A stretch of 64,000 bases of DNA, from assembly GCA_963728765.1 (NCBI GenBank), contig CAVSKX010000003.1, forward strand, positions 61,293 to 125,292, in the 5' to 3' direction. The position numbers were made by a program, and so were the translations under genes. The stretch comes from AC-32 sp963728765 (GTDB lineage: Bacteria > Actinomycetota > Thermoleophilia > Gaiellales > Gaiellaceae). The notes under the pieces were generated by a model. It was given only the letters and a program-made list of their open reading frames with translations, did no database searches and was not told where the DNA came from. Shown here piece by piece: positions 8,679-16,575 of the stretch (its first letter is position 1; each line of letters starts with the position of its first letter).

Positions 8679-9422
8679 ATGTTCGGACTCGACGACTGGA
8701 TCGCATCCTTCTCCGACGGCGCCACGCTGGGCGTGGTCGCGGTCGTCGCGGTCGTGCTCGGGCTGCGCCACGCCTCCGACCCCGACCACCTCGCCGCGGT
8801 CTCGACCCTGATCGCAGGAGCCCGCGAGCGGGCCGCCGGCGCGGCCGCCTGGCTCGGCCTCTCGTGGGGCCTGGGCCACGCCCTCAGCCTGTTCGCCTTC
8901 GGCCTCCCGATCGTGCTCTTCAAGGCGTACCTGCCCGAGCCGGTCCAGCGCGGTGCCGAGACGAGCGTCGGCGTCCTGATCGCCGGTCTCGCCGTCTGGC
9001 TGCTCGTCCGCTGGCGCCGCGGGCTCTTCCACCTCCACGTCCACTCCCACGAGCGCGGGCTCCATGCGCACGGGCACGTCCACGACGGCAGCGCGCACGC
9101 GCACGGGAACCGGCCGGCGCGCACGCCGCTGCAGGCGCTGGGCATCGGCCTCGTCCACGGGATGGGCGGGAGCGCTGGCGTCGGCGTTCTCCTGCTCGCC
9201 TCGATCCACGACCGGGCTCTCGCCGTGGGCGCGCTCGCGCTGTTCGCCCTCTGCACGGCGATCTCGATGGCGGCGCTCTCGACCGGCTTCGGCTTCACGC
9301 TCAGCCGCGCGCCGATCGCCCGGACGCTGCAGCGGCTCGCGCCGGCGCTGGCCGTGGTGAGCCTCTCGTTCGGCGTCTGGTACGCCCTCGGTGCGCTCGA
9401 GGTCGCGCCGTACTATCTCTAG
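8679..9422 (+). CDS. HoxN/NixA-like high-affinity nickel/cobalt permease
   Basis: 247 residues from the ATG at 8679. The open frame extends upstream but only this start gives the conserved N-terminus. The nickel-permease signature H-x4-D-H is present (LRHASDPDHLAAV, about residues 27-39), together with WGLGHALSL. A His-rich cytoplasmic loop (HLHVHSHERG, HAHGHVHDG) follows, then a second motif LGIGLVHGMGGSAG. About six to seven helices are expected. It probably takes up Ni2+ or Co2+. Its stop codon abuts the anti-sigma start. Two transporter families in one operon point to metal homeostasis, but no nickel enzyme is in view. Confidence 0.85.
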   Translation: MFGLDDWIASFSDGATLGVVAVVAVVLGLRHASDPDHLAAVSTLIAGARERAAGAAAWLGLSWGLGHALSLFAFGLPIVLFKAYLPEPVQRGAETSVGVLIAGLAVWLLVRWRRGLFHLHVHSHERGLHAHGHVHDGSAHAHGNRPARTPLQALGIGLVHGMGGSAGVGVLLLASIHDRALAVGALALFALCTAISMAALSTGFGFTLSRAPIARTLQRLAPALAVVSLSFGVWYALGALEVAPYYL

Positions 9423-10094
9423 ATGGCCGCGGATCCCCATTCGCTGGTCGCGCCCTACGCCCTCAATGCGCTCGACGACGAGGAGTGCCGGGCTTTCGAG
9501 CAGCACCTGGCCGTGTGCGAGCGCTGCCGGAACGAGCTGGCCGGCCTGAAGGAGGCCGCCGCGTCGCTCGCCTACGGCGCCGTCGGCCCGGCCCCCCCGC
9601 CGGAGCTCCGGGAGCGGATCCTCACGCAGGCGCGCAGCGAGCGGACGAACGTGGCCTCGCTGCCGCAGCGCCGCCGGAGCTGGACCGCGCCGCTCGCAGC
9701 GGCGGCTGCGATCGCGGCATCGGTCTCGATCGGCCTCGGCGTCTGGACCGCCACCAGGCCGGCGAGCACGGACCCGTTCACGAAGGTGGTCTCGCAGGCC
9801 GGCTCTCGCGTGATCCCGATGGGAGACCAGGGCGCCCTCGCCGTGGCCCGCGACGGCGACGCCGCCATCGTCCTGCGCGTGCCAAAGGCCCCGGCCGGCA
9901 AGATCTACCAGGCCTGGGTGATCCGCGACGACGGGATCAAGTCGGCCGGGCTTTTCGGGGGCGGCGATGCCACCGTCGTCGAGCTCTCTCGCCCCGTCCC
10001 GCGCGGCTCCGTCGTCGGCGTCACGGTCGAGAAGGCGGGCGGTGCCCAACAGCCCACGCAGCAGCCGTTCGTCGCGAGCGGGGAGAAGACATGA
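9423..10094 (+). CDS. Membrane anti-sigma factor, RskA type with zinc-binding N-terminus
   Basis: 223 residues. The N-terminal ZAS-like motif is HLAVCERC with an upstream Cys/Glu helix (DDEECRAFEQ), as in zinc-containing anti-sigma domains that clamp ECF sigma factors. One membrane helix lies at about 81-102 (AAAAAIAASVSIGLGVW). The C-terminal extracytoplasmic domain (KIYQAWVIRDDG, VTVEKAGG) is the RskA fold. It starts immediately after the permease stop. Its own stop overlaps the sigma gene by 4 bases (ATGA). It lies upstream of its sigma factor, the reverse of the commonest order. Signal release is probably by proteolysis. Confidence 0.88.
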   Translation: MAADPHSLVAPYALNALDDEECRAFEQHLAVCERCRNELAGLKEAAASLAYGAVGPAPPPELRERILTQARSERTNVASLPQRRRSWTAPLAAAAAIAASVSIGLGVWTATRPASTDPFTKVVSQAGSRVIPMGDQGALAVARDGDAAIVLRVPKAPAGKIYQAWVIRDDGIKSAGLFGGGDATVVELSRPVPRGSVVGVTVEKAGGAQQPTQQPFVASGEKT

Positions 10095-10702
10095 CGGCGC
10101 TCCTGACGACGAGCCCTCCGCCCGCGGCTAGCCGAGACCTCGCCCACCTCTCCGACGAGGCGCTGCTCTCCCTCGTCGCGAGCTCGGACGACCAGGCGCT
10201 GGCCGAGCTGTACGACCGCTTCGGCCGCGTCGCCTACGGGCTCGCGCTACGCATCCTGCGTGACGAGGCGCTGGCACAGGACGCGGTGCAGGAGGCGTTC
10301 CTCGCCATCTGGCGCTCCGCCGACCGCTTCCTCGCCGAGCGCGCGATGGCGAGCACCTGGATCCTCACCCTCGTCCACCGCCGCTCGGTCGACCTCGTCC
10401 GTCGCGAGGACCGCCGCCGCGGCGAACCGCTCGAGAGCGCGGGCGAGCCCACCGCCCTGGAGACGGTCGAGGACGAGGCGACGCTCGGCTTCGAACGGCG
10501 CGTCGTCCAGGAAGCGCTCTCACGGCTGCGGCCGGAGCAGCGCGAGGCGCTCGAGCTCGGCTACTACGGCGGCCTCACCCAGAGCGAGCTGGCGGAACGG
10601 CTCGGCCTGCCGTTAGGCACGATCAAGAGCCGGATGTTCACGGGCCTCTCACGCCTACGCGAGCTGCTGGCCGAAGCCGGCCTCGAGGGCTCCTACCCCT
10701 AG
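10091..10702 (+). CDS. ECF RNA polymerase sigma factor (SigK-like)
   Basis: 203 residues from the ATG at 10091. Region 2 runs from about 27 to 95 (LAELYDRFGRVAYGLALRIL, DAVQEAFLAIW) and region 4 from about 140 to 195, with helix-turn-helix TQSELAERLGLPLGTIKSRM. Region 3 is absent, as expected for ECF factors. It would direct polymerase to stress promoters and is held by the co-encoded anti-sigma factor. Putting the pair at the end of the DUF4331/transporter operon suggests the operon responds to the same signal. A structured inverted repeat follows the stop codon. Confidence 0.92.
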   Translation: MTALLTTSPPPAASRDLAHLSDEALLSLVASSDDQALAELYDRFGRVAYGLALRILRDEALAQDAVQEAFLAIWRSADRFLAERAMASTWILTLVHRRSVDLVRREDRRRGEPLESAGEPTALETVEDEATLGFERRVVQEALSRLRPEQREALELGYYGGLTQSELAERLGLPLGTIKSRMFTGLSRLRELLAEAGLEGSYP

Positions 10703-10764
10703 GAGGGCTTGGCGGAACGTCGCTCGTTCCGGCGGCACAGCCGTCGTTTCGTCAAGTCCTCCTA
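10700..10764 (+). terminator. Large branched inverted repeat after the sigma gene
   Basis: Outer arms taggagggcttggcg (10700-10714) and cgtcaagtcctccta (10750-10764) pair over 15 bases with two G-T pairs. Inside is a second hairpin ggaacg / cgttcc. The outer arm begins at the sigma stop codon. It contains an aggagg and its complement. There is no T-tract, so it may be a terminator or a stability element. Confidence 0.5.
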
Positions 10765-10825
10765 GACGCGAGCGCGCCCCTGACGCGACGTAGCATCCCG
10801 CCAGCGGAATGAGCGGCGTCGCCTA

Positions 10826-11530
10826 GTGCTCCCGATCAAGGACAACGTCCCGACGCGGACGTTCCCGCTCGTCACCGTCTCACTGATCGCGGTGAACGTG
10901 GTCGTCTGGCTCTGGGAGTGGCGGAGCGGCGTGAACAGCGAAGTGCTGCAGTACGGCTACTACCCGTGCTCCCTCGACGGCCCCTGCGTCTCACCGGCCT
11001 CCACGGTCAACCACGTCCCGTGGTACGAGGGCGCCTTCACCTCGATGTTCCTGCATGGGAGCTGGATCCACATCGGCGGCAACATGCTCTTCCTGTGGAT
11101 CTTCGGGAACAACGTCGAGGACTCGCTCGGGAGGATCCGCTTCTTCTGCTTCTACATCGCCGCCGGGCTCACTGCGATCGCCACGCAGACCGTCGTCACG
11201 CTGGCCTTCTCCGATGCCGCGGGGGCCAGCGTCCCGAACGTCGGAGCCTCGGGCGCGATCGCGGGAGTTCTCGGCGCGTACTTCGTCATCCTCCCGAAGG
11301 CCAGCGTGCTGACGGCGTTCATCTTCTTCTTCGTCCTGCTGCGCGAGATCCCGGCGATCTGGTTCCTCGGCTTCTGGTTCCTCCTGCAGCTCGTGGAAGG
11401 CGGTTTCTCGGTCGTCCAGCCGCAGTCGGGCGGCGGCACCGCGTTCTTCGCGCACATCGGCGGGTTCGTCTTCGGCTTGGTCACGATCCGGTTCCTGGTG
11501 AAGCGGCCGCCGCTGCAGCCGGCCTGGTAG
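10826..11530 (+). CDS. Rhomboid-family intramembrane serine protease
   Basis: 234 residues with about six to seven membrane helices. The catalytic serine is in GASGA (about S142) and the catalytic histidine in AHIGGF (about H210). The oxyanion-side motif HGSWIHIGGNML (about 78-89) is also present. Rhomboids cut within or next to membrane helices of client proteins. The GTG start gives the conserved LPIKDNVPTRTFP opening. The gene follows the sigma/anti-sigma pair after 123 bases containing the branched inverted repeat, so it is probably a separate unit. It could in principle process the anti-sigma factor (speculation). A 30-residue membrane peptide gene follows directly. Confidence 0.92.
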   Translation: MLPIKDNVPTRTFPLVTVSLIAVNVVVWLWEWRSGVNSEVLQYGYYPCSLDGPCVSPASTVNHVPWYEGAFTSMFLHGSWIHIGGNMLFLWIFGNNVEDSLGRIRFFCFYIAAGLTAIATQTVVTLAFSDAAGASVPNVGASGAIAGVLGAYFVILPKASVLTAFIFFFVLLREIPAIWFLGFWFLLQLVEGGFSVVQPQSGGGTAFFAHIGGFVFGLVTIRFLVKRPPLQPAW

Positions 11531-11623
11531 ATGAGCTCGGGCGCGCTCACGGTGGTGGCGATCGCGGCGGGCGTCGTCGGGCTCGTGGTCATCGTGCTGT
11601 TCCTGCTAGGACCGCGCGATTAA
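11531..11623 (+). CDS. Small single-helix membrane protein (30 residues)
   Basis: ATG immediately after the rhomboid stop (no gap) and TAA at 11621. The product starts MSSGAL, has one hydrophobic stretch of about 22 residues and ends LLGPRD. Direct abutment suggests translational coupling with the rhomboid gene. No family is recognised. It might be a rhomboid-associated peptide, or a chance open frame with a membrane-like composition. Confidence 0.45.
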   Translation: MSSGALTVVAIAAGVVGLVVIVLFLLGPRD

Positions 11624-11652
11624 GGAATGTCTACGTCGGTGAGATCGTTTTT

Positions 11653-11901
11653 ATGGGCATGAGAACACCAGAGGAAATCCACGCGGAGCTCGAGACCGCA
11701 TCCGAGCGGCGATCGGAGCTCTTCCACCTACTTTCGAACCGCCACGACCCCACGCTCTCGCAGGAGCTGCACGAGCTCGAGGAGCGCATCGCCGCGCTCT
11801 GGGACGAGCAGCGCACGCTCCGCGCGCAGAAGCGCTTCGGCAACCGCGACGAGATCATCAAGCGGGCCCGCCACGAGGAGCGTCTCGCCCGAGCGGCCTA
11901 G
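11653..11901 (+). CDS. Small coiled-coil protein of unknown function
   Basis: 82 residues, very polar and predicted to be almost all helix. It has charged heptad-like segments (EEIHAELETASERRSELFHL, LHELEERIAALWDEQRTL) and a basic tail (RDEIIKRARHEERL). Two in-frame ATGs (11653, 11659) are possible. It resembles short conserved actinobacterial helical proteins, but I cannot assign a function. A strong terminator follows at 11919. Confidence 0.7.
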   Translation: MGMRTPEEIHAELETASERRSELFHLLSNRHDPTLSQELHELEERIAALWDEQRTLRAQKRFGNRDEIIKRARHEERLARAA

Positions 11902-11918
11902 AGAAAAGGTCTTTCCGT

Positions 11919-11955
11919 GACGAAGAGCCGGCGTGACCCCGCCGGCTCTTTCGTC
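11919..11955. terminator. Strong terminator hairpin, probably bidirectional
   Basis: Arms gacgaagagccggc and gccggctctttcgtc pair over 14 bases with one bulged base. The right side has a T-run in the arm. It sits between convergent genes ending at 11901 (plus) and 11966 (minus), so it can serve both. Confidence 0.75.
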
Positions 11956-11965
11956 TCTGGCGGCG

Positions 11966-12127
11966 TTACTCGAGGTGTGGGCTCTCGCCGCGCCTGCGGC
12001 CCGTCGTGGGGTCGCGGAACTGATCGCCGTGATGGGCGAACGGGCTCAGCTCGAACAGAGCCCAAACGATCACTGCGGCGACGGCGACGACGAACGCGAA
12101 AACCACGAAAACCATCAACGCGTGCAT
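11966..12127 (-). CDS. Small membrane protein ending the oxidase operon (53 residues)
   Basis: Begins MHALMVFVVF after a good ribosome binding site (gggaggctgag). One membrane helix (about 3-24) is followed by a polar tail ELSPFAHHGDQFRDP and a basic end. The gene is 63 bases downstream of the 1074-residue oxidase-like gene on the same strand and ends at the shared terminator. It may be a small subunit or assembly peptide of the oxidase complex (inference from position). Confidence 0.65.
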   Translation of the reverse strand: MHALMVFVVFAFVVAVAAVIVWALFELSPFAHHGDQFRDPTTGRRRGESPHLE

Positions 12128-12190
12128 CTCAGCCTCCCTTCACCGAGATGCGCAGCTTGCCCCTTCTCCTCCGCGGACGCATCCGTGCAG

Positions 12191-15100
12191 CTACTGAAGC
12201 TCCCCGCTCGAAACTACTGACGTGGTGGCAACCCTGCGGACCGCGAGGCGCGGTCGCCGTTCCGGGCGACCGACCAACGCAAAGCCGGCGAACATCAGGG
12301 CGATCCCGAGCAGCTCGCCCACGTAGACGAACTCGTACGAGCCGGTCCGCGACAGACCGGTGGCCAGGGCGACGACGACGGCGCCCCCGCCGATCCAGAG
12401 GTTCGGCCTGACGCGGCGTCGGCGCAGGATCGAGTACAGCGAACCACCGATCAGGAACGCGCTTCCGAACGTGTTCAGGGCGACGGCCCACAGGAACGCG
12501 TGACCGCCCAGGGCGTCGTTCGCCGGTGGCCGGCCGTGCGGCGTCGCGGCGAGAATCGCGGAATCCACGGGCGCGACCAGGACCGTCACCATTGCGGCCA
12601 CGCTCGCGACGACGAGTCCGCCGAGCAGCACATCGCGCGCTCGCCTGGGCAGAACGAGCCAGGCCGAGCCGGAGCCGAGGTACGCGACGGTGAGCACCGC
12701 CCCAGCGAGGTAGTAGGTCCGGAAAAGCGCGGGGCTCCAGCCGCTCCGCTGGGCAACTGCCTCGGAGCCCGCCGCGACCGCGAAGAGGACGAAACCGATT
12801 CCCCAGAGCGCTTTCTCGCCGGACGGGCGCCGCAACAGCGAGCGAAGCAGGAGCGCGGCGAACGCCAGGGCCACGAGCGCAGCGCAGAGCGGCAGGAGGG
12901 CGTCCAGCACCGCGGGGGCGGCAGCATGCGGACGGGAGCTGATCGTCGAGACACGTGCGGAGGGGGCGACCACCCGCAGGTAGGCGAAGTCGCGCCCGCC
13001 GAACATGCCCTCGTGGGTCGCGACGAAGGCGTACTTCCCCGGCCGCAGCGGCCGTCGGGGGGTGAGGACGAGCTCTCGCGGAGAGGCGTTCGCCGCACGC
13101 AGCGGCACCGCGCCGCCTCGTTCGAGGTCGAAGAGCTGGTAGGCCTTCGGCGCATCGACGGCCGCCGCGCGCACGAGCAGCGAGCGCACGTCGGCGGCGT
13201 GGAGCCTGAGGGCGTCGTGCGGGTAGCTCGCCTGCGGGCCGTTCCAGGCGAACAGCTTCACCGGGCCGTGCTTCGTGCTCACGAACTGCCCGGTCACTTC
13301 CCGCGTCAGCCGCGGCTCGTACGAGTACCGCACCGTGCTTCCGCCCACGCCCGCGAGCGCAGGCACGAACGGGATCGCGACCAGCAGGAGGCCGATCGCG
13401 CCGATCGCGGCGGTCACCCGGGCGCGGTAGCTCTGGAGCCGGCGCCCGTGCCCGCGGGGAGGCCGGCCCTCCAGCTTCGCTCGCCGGCGCGCGTGCGCGC
13501 GGTACAGCAGCGCCGAGGAGAGGAGCGCCATCGCCGGCAGCCAGACGAGCTCGACCCGCCAGCCGACCTCACGTAGCGGCCCGTCTCCGTAGGGGCTGAA
13601 CGCGACCGGAATCACCGCCCACGTCAGCGCGGGTCCCGCCATGAGCAGGATCGAGGCGACCAGTGGGAAGCCGGCGAAGAGCCAGCCGACGCCGGGGAAG
13701 CCCATCAGCCCGAGCGGGAGCTCGTACGCCGCGAGCGCCGCCGGGCTGCGGCGGCGCACCCGCCTCGGGATCCGTCCGGAGTAGACACTCGGCGTCGCGG
13801 CGAGCGCCGCACGGCCCGCCGCGCGCTGCCGTGCCGTCATCCGCCAGGTCGCCTGCGCGAAGGCGCCGAATCCCGCCAGCACAACGAGCGCGGCGGGAAC
13901 GAGCACGAGCGCCTGCCACGGCTCGAGCGCCGCGAATGCCGCGCCGAAGGGCGTTCCCGCCGCGACCCGGTGGGCCTCGATGGCGGAGAAGGCGACGCCG
14001 AAGGCGTAGTAGACGCCGATGCCCAGCGGGACGCACAGCCAGGCCAGCCTCGCCAGCCGCGGCTGCCACTCGGCACCGAGCTTCCGGAGGGCCGCCAGCG
14101 AGAGGCCCATCAGCAGCAGCATCAGCCCGCCGAGCATGTTCAGCTGCGCGTGCAGATTGACGATCACGTCCCCCGCCTCGCCGCCTCGGTCGAGCGCCTC
14201 GTTCACGAACGGAACGGCCTGCACGGGCCCCTGCAGCGTTCCCACCGCGAGCGCACCGCACCCCACGAGCACGAACGGGCGCAAACCCCCTCGCGCGCCG
14301 CGGACCGAGCGCACGATCACTGCGAGCAGCAGCCAGAAGGCCCCGAACATCGCGATCCCGGAGCCCATGATCAGGAACGGGTGCAGCGCCGTCGACTCCT
14401 CGGCCTGCTCGGGCGTGAGCCCGCGGTTGATGACCAGTCCGCCCTCGTGGAAGCCGAGGTAGAGCGTCGAGAAGTAAAAGGCCAGCGACCCGCCGAGCAG
14501 CGCGAAGAAGCAGGCGTCGACGAGGCGGCGCGAGGGCTCCCTGCCCCCGGCCGAGCGCACGAGCGCGAAGAAGGACCCGGCCACCAGCATGGTCAGTCCG
14601 GTGACGAGGTTGATGTGCGCGTGGCTGATCGGGTCGATCCAGTCACCCGCATGGCCGGCCTTGTAGAGCCAGTCCGCGTTCTTCGGCTGTACCTGGATCA
14701 CGCCCTGGACGGTCCCCGCGGTGAGCGCCGCGGCACCCGTCGCGAAGAACTTCCAGAGGTGCCACTGGGGCTTCGGCACCTTCACGAGGCGCGACTGAAA
14801 GATCGTGAGGCACACGTTGGTCGCGAAGCACCAGTAGCCGAGGCCCATCACCCCGGCGCCCATCCCGGTCGGCGCCTTGTACCAGTTGCCGAGGTGCTCC
14901 TTCGCGGCCGGGTAGGTCCAGCCATGCTCCATCAGGCGGCCCATCGCGATCCCGTTGCCGACAAGCGAGACGTAGAAGACCGCCAACCCGATGGCCGTGA
15001 ACCAGAACGCGCATTGCGCCAGGCCCTCGCTCGTGAGCGGCCTGCGGACGATCCGCGGCAGCGCGAGCCAGCACAGGCCGGTCGCGAGCAGCGTCCCGCC

Positions 15101-15415
15101 GCCGACGATCATCACGTGCGTGTTCGAGAGGTCGCGCACCAGGTGGCCCGCGTAGCCGGTGCGGGCGAGGTAGTCGGCGAGCCACGGGAGGTTCTTGACG
15201 ACCATGTGGAGCGACCCGAGGACGAGGAACGCGCCGCCCGCCAGGAAGTACTTCGCCACCTTGCGGTCGTGCGCGTGGAGCTCCTCGTCGGGGTACGCCT
15301 CTTCGCGTACCGGCGGAGCTCGGCCGGGGACGAACCGGAAGAGCGCGGCCAGGACGACCGCGAAGAACGCGACGTACGTCAGGAACTGGAGCGACGTCAG
15401 GTGCTTCAGGTACAC
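12191..15415 (-). CDS. Large polytopic protein resembling a duplicated haem-copper oxidase subunit I lacking the CuB helices
   Basis: 1074 residues from a GTG. Residues 1-440 hold two tandem copies of an oxidase-I-like unit. Copy A has DLSNTHVMIVGGG (His100) and AGTVQGVIQ...DPISHAHINLVTG (His265, His267). Copy B has TALHPFLIMGSG (His345) and VGTLQGPVQ...VNLHAQLNMLGG (His422). In CcoN such sites are the low-spin haem ligand (helix II) and the helix X H-x-H. The helix VI CuB His and helix VII His-His pair are not found, and the interval is about 110 residues shorter than in CcoN. A beta-rich non-membrane domain follows (about 690-800), then about seven helices. It lies last but one in a cbb3-type operon. 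It could carry haem b and electrons, but not reduce oxygen at a normal site (inference). Confidence 0.7.
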   Translation of the reverse strand: MYLKHLTSLQFLTYVAFFAVVLAALFRFVPGRAPPVREEAYPDEELHAHDRKVAKYFLAGGAFLVLGSLHMVVKNLPWLADYLARTGYAGHLVRDLSNTHVMIVGGGTLLATGLCWLALPRIVRRPLTSEGLAQCAFWFTAIGLAVFYVSLVGNGIAMGRLMEHGWTYPAAKEHLGNWYKAPTGMGAGVMGLGYWCFATNVCLTIFQSRLVKVPKPQWHLWKFFATGAAALTAGTVQGVIQVQPKNADWLYKAGHAGDWIDPISHAHINLVTGLTMLVAGSFFALVRSAGGREPSRRLVDACFFALLGGSLAFYFSTLYLGFHEGGLVINRGLTPEQAEESTALHPFLIMGSGIAMFGAFWLLLAVIVRSVRGARGGLRPFVLVGCGALAVGTLQGPVQAVPFVNEALDRGGEAGDVIVNLHAQLNMLGGLMLLLMGLSLAALRKLGAEWQPRLARLAWLCVPLGIGVYYAFGVAFSAIEAHRVAAGTPFGAAFAALEPWQALVLVPAALVVLAGFGAFAQATWRMTARQRAAGRAALAATPSVYSGRIPRRVRRRSPAALAAYELPLGLMGFPGVGWLFAGFPLVASILLMAGPALTWAVIPVAFSPYGDGPLREVGWRVELVWLPAMALLSSALLYRAHARRRAKLEGRPPRGHGRRLQSYRARVTAAIGAIGLLLVAIPFVPALAGVGGSTVRYSYEPRLTREVTGQFVSTKHGPVKLFAWNGPQASYPHDALRLHAADVRSLLVRAAAVDAPKAYQLFDLERGGAVPLRAANASPRELVLTPRRPLRPGKYAFVATHEGMFGGRDFAYLRVVAPSARVSTISSRPHAAAPAVLDALLPLCAALVALAFAALLLRSLLRRPSGEKALWGIGFVLFAVAAGSEAVAQRSGWSPALFRTYYLAGAVLTVAYLGSGSAWLVLPRRARDVLLGGLVVASVAAMVTVLVAPVDSAILAATPHGRPPANDALGGHAFLWAVALNTFGSAFLIGGSLYSILRRRRVRPNLWIGGGAVVVALATGLSRTGSYEFVYVGELLGIALMFAGFALVGRPERRPRLAVRRVATTSVVSSGELQ

Positions 15416-15426
15416 GGCCTAAGGCC

Positions 15427-15606
15427 TCAGCGGAGGCCGGGCTCGAGGAAGTAGATGATCAGCGTCCAGCCGAAGTAGAGGAGCACCAACACGCCGAGGA
15501 TCACCCAGGCGCGGATGACGGCGCTGCGGGAGTGGCGGATTTCCTCGCCCACGTCCCGGTACCCGACGAGGGGGCGCGCAGGCCGCGGCTTCGGTTCTTC
15601 GGCCAT
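15427..15606 (-). CDS. Small single-helix membrane protein of the oxidase operon (59 residues)
   Basis: MAEEPKPRPARP opens a polar N-terminus of about 28 residues, followed by one membrane helix (AWVILGVLVLLYFGWTLIIYF). Its ATG overlaps the stop of the upstream gene (TGATG), so it is translationally coupled. Such short anchors are common accessory subunits of cbb3-type oxidases, but the sequence is not recognisably CcoQ. Confidence 0.72.
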   Translation of the reverse strand: MAEEPKPRPARPLVGYRDVGEEIRHSRSAVIRAWVILGVLVLLYFGWTLIIYFLEPGLR

Positions 15607-15935
15607 CAGAACACCTTCTCCATGATGCGGGCCCGCTCGGAACGGATGCCGCCGACGTCCGACAGCATGCGCTCCGCCGTGTAGCCACGCTCGAGGAACG
15701 CCTCGAGCTGCTCGAGCGTGTCCCACACCGAGTAGCAGTGGAGGAGGATGTCGCCGTTGCTCTCGAGCGCTATGAACGCCTCGATCTTCTGGCAGCCGGG
15801 GTACTCCTGGACGTGGGCCTTCAGGCTCTGCAGCGAGCCGTAGATCTCCTCCCACTTTTCGGCGGGGATCCGGGCGAACGTGCCCGAGGCCCAAGAGACA
15901 TAGGGAAGGACGAGCGACTGTTCCTGAGCGCTCAT
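15606..15935 (-). CDS. Dimeric alpha-beta-barrel (ABM-like) protein of the oxidase operon
   Basis: 109 residues. The pattern of a strand, a helix starting PAEKWEEIYGSLQSL, then PGCQKIEAFIALESNGDILL and a helix DTLEQLEAFLERG suggests a ferredoxin-like fold as in antibiotic-biosynthesis-monooxygenase or haem-degrading families. No membrane segment. Start and stop overlap both neighbours (TGATG). A haem- or NO-related role in the oxidase operon is plausible but not shown. Confidence 0.65.
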   Translation of the reverse strand: MSAQEQSLVLPYVSWASGTFARIPAEKWEEIYGSLQSLKAHVQEYPGCQKIEAFIALESNGDILLHCYSVWDTLEQLEAFLERGYTAERMLSDVGGIRSERARIMEKVF

Positions 15936-16276
15936 CAGAACTTCTGACCCCAGACGATGTGGCCGACGATGATGGCGACGGCCCAGCCGGTGAGCAGCAC
16001 GGTCAGCAGCAAGAAGAAGGACGTCGCGGGACCGGCGAGCTCGGTGGTGTACCCGCCGAAGCTGTCTGCCCGGTAGATCTTCTGCTTCGTGGTGCGGTAC
16101 TGCCAGACCCACCAGAGCGCGATCAGCACGAGCGCGATCACGAACCCCCACAGCCAGGCGAGGTCGATCCAACGAATCTCCCACGTGGCCGCGCGCTGCA
16201 TCGTCTCCTGATGGGCCTGGAGGTACTGGTAGTACGCCTGCGCGTCTTGCGGAGAGTCGCCGCTGGGCATCCCCAT
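15935..16276 (-). CDS. Two-helix membrane protein of the oxidase operon (113 residues)
   Basis: Starts MGMPSGDSPQDAQ. It has a Gln/Tyr-rich polar head (AYYQYLQAHQETMQ) and two membrane helices: WIDLAWLWGFVIALVLIALW and one near SFFLLLTVLLTGWAVAIIVG. TGATG overlaps lie at both ends. Probably a small structural subunit of the oxidase. I do not recognise a named family. Confidence 0.68.
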   Translation of the reverse strand: MGMPSGDSPQDAQAYYQYLQAHQETMQRAATWEIRWIDLAWLWGFVIALVLIALWWVWQYRTTKQKIYRADSFGGYTTELAGPATSFFLLLTVLLTGWAVAIIVGHIVWGQKF

Positions 16277-16575
16277 CAGGTCCACTCCTCCTCGTCGAGC
16301 GCCCAGTCGGGCGTGTAGTAGTCCTCTTCGTCCACGTACAGCGGGATCGATGCGACGCGGTCGAGCTCCTGGAAGTGGCCCGCCTTCCACGCGGCCAGGA
16401 ACGCCACCACCGCCAGCCCGGAGAAGATGAAGAAGGTGTCGAGCATCCAGTCCGCCATCACCCAGCGGGACTCTTTCGTCTCGGGCTGGTCGTGCGCGAA
16501 CGCAAGTGCAGGCCAGATGAGCGAGGCTGCGATCGTGACCGCCGCCGTGAACAGGAACGCTCGGACGCGGCTCAT
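16276..16575 (-). CDS. Small membrane protein with signal peptide, oxidase operon (99 residues)
   Basis: A signal peptide (MSRVRAFLFTAAVTIAASL... to about residue 28, AFAHDQP) is followed by one membrane helix (TFFIFSGLAVVAFLAAW) and an acidic, Tyr-rich C-terminus (YVDEEDYYTPDWALDEEEW). It overlaps the cytochrome gene upstream by 4 bases. The acidic tail could dock a basic cytochrome c domain (inference). No named family. Confidence 0.65.
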   Translation of the reverse strand: MSRVRAFLFTAAVTIAASLIWPALAFAHDQPETKESRWVMADWMLDTFFIFSGLAVVAFLAAWKAGHFQELDRVASIPLYVDEEDYYTPDWALDEEEWT

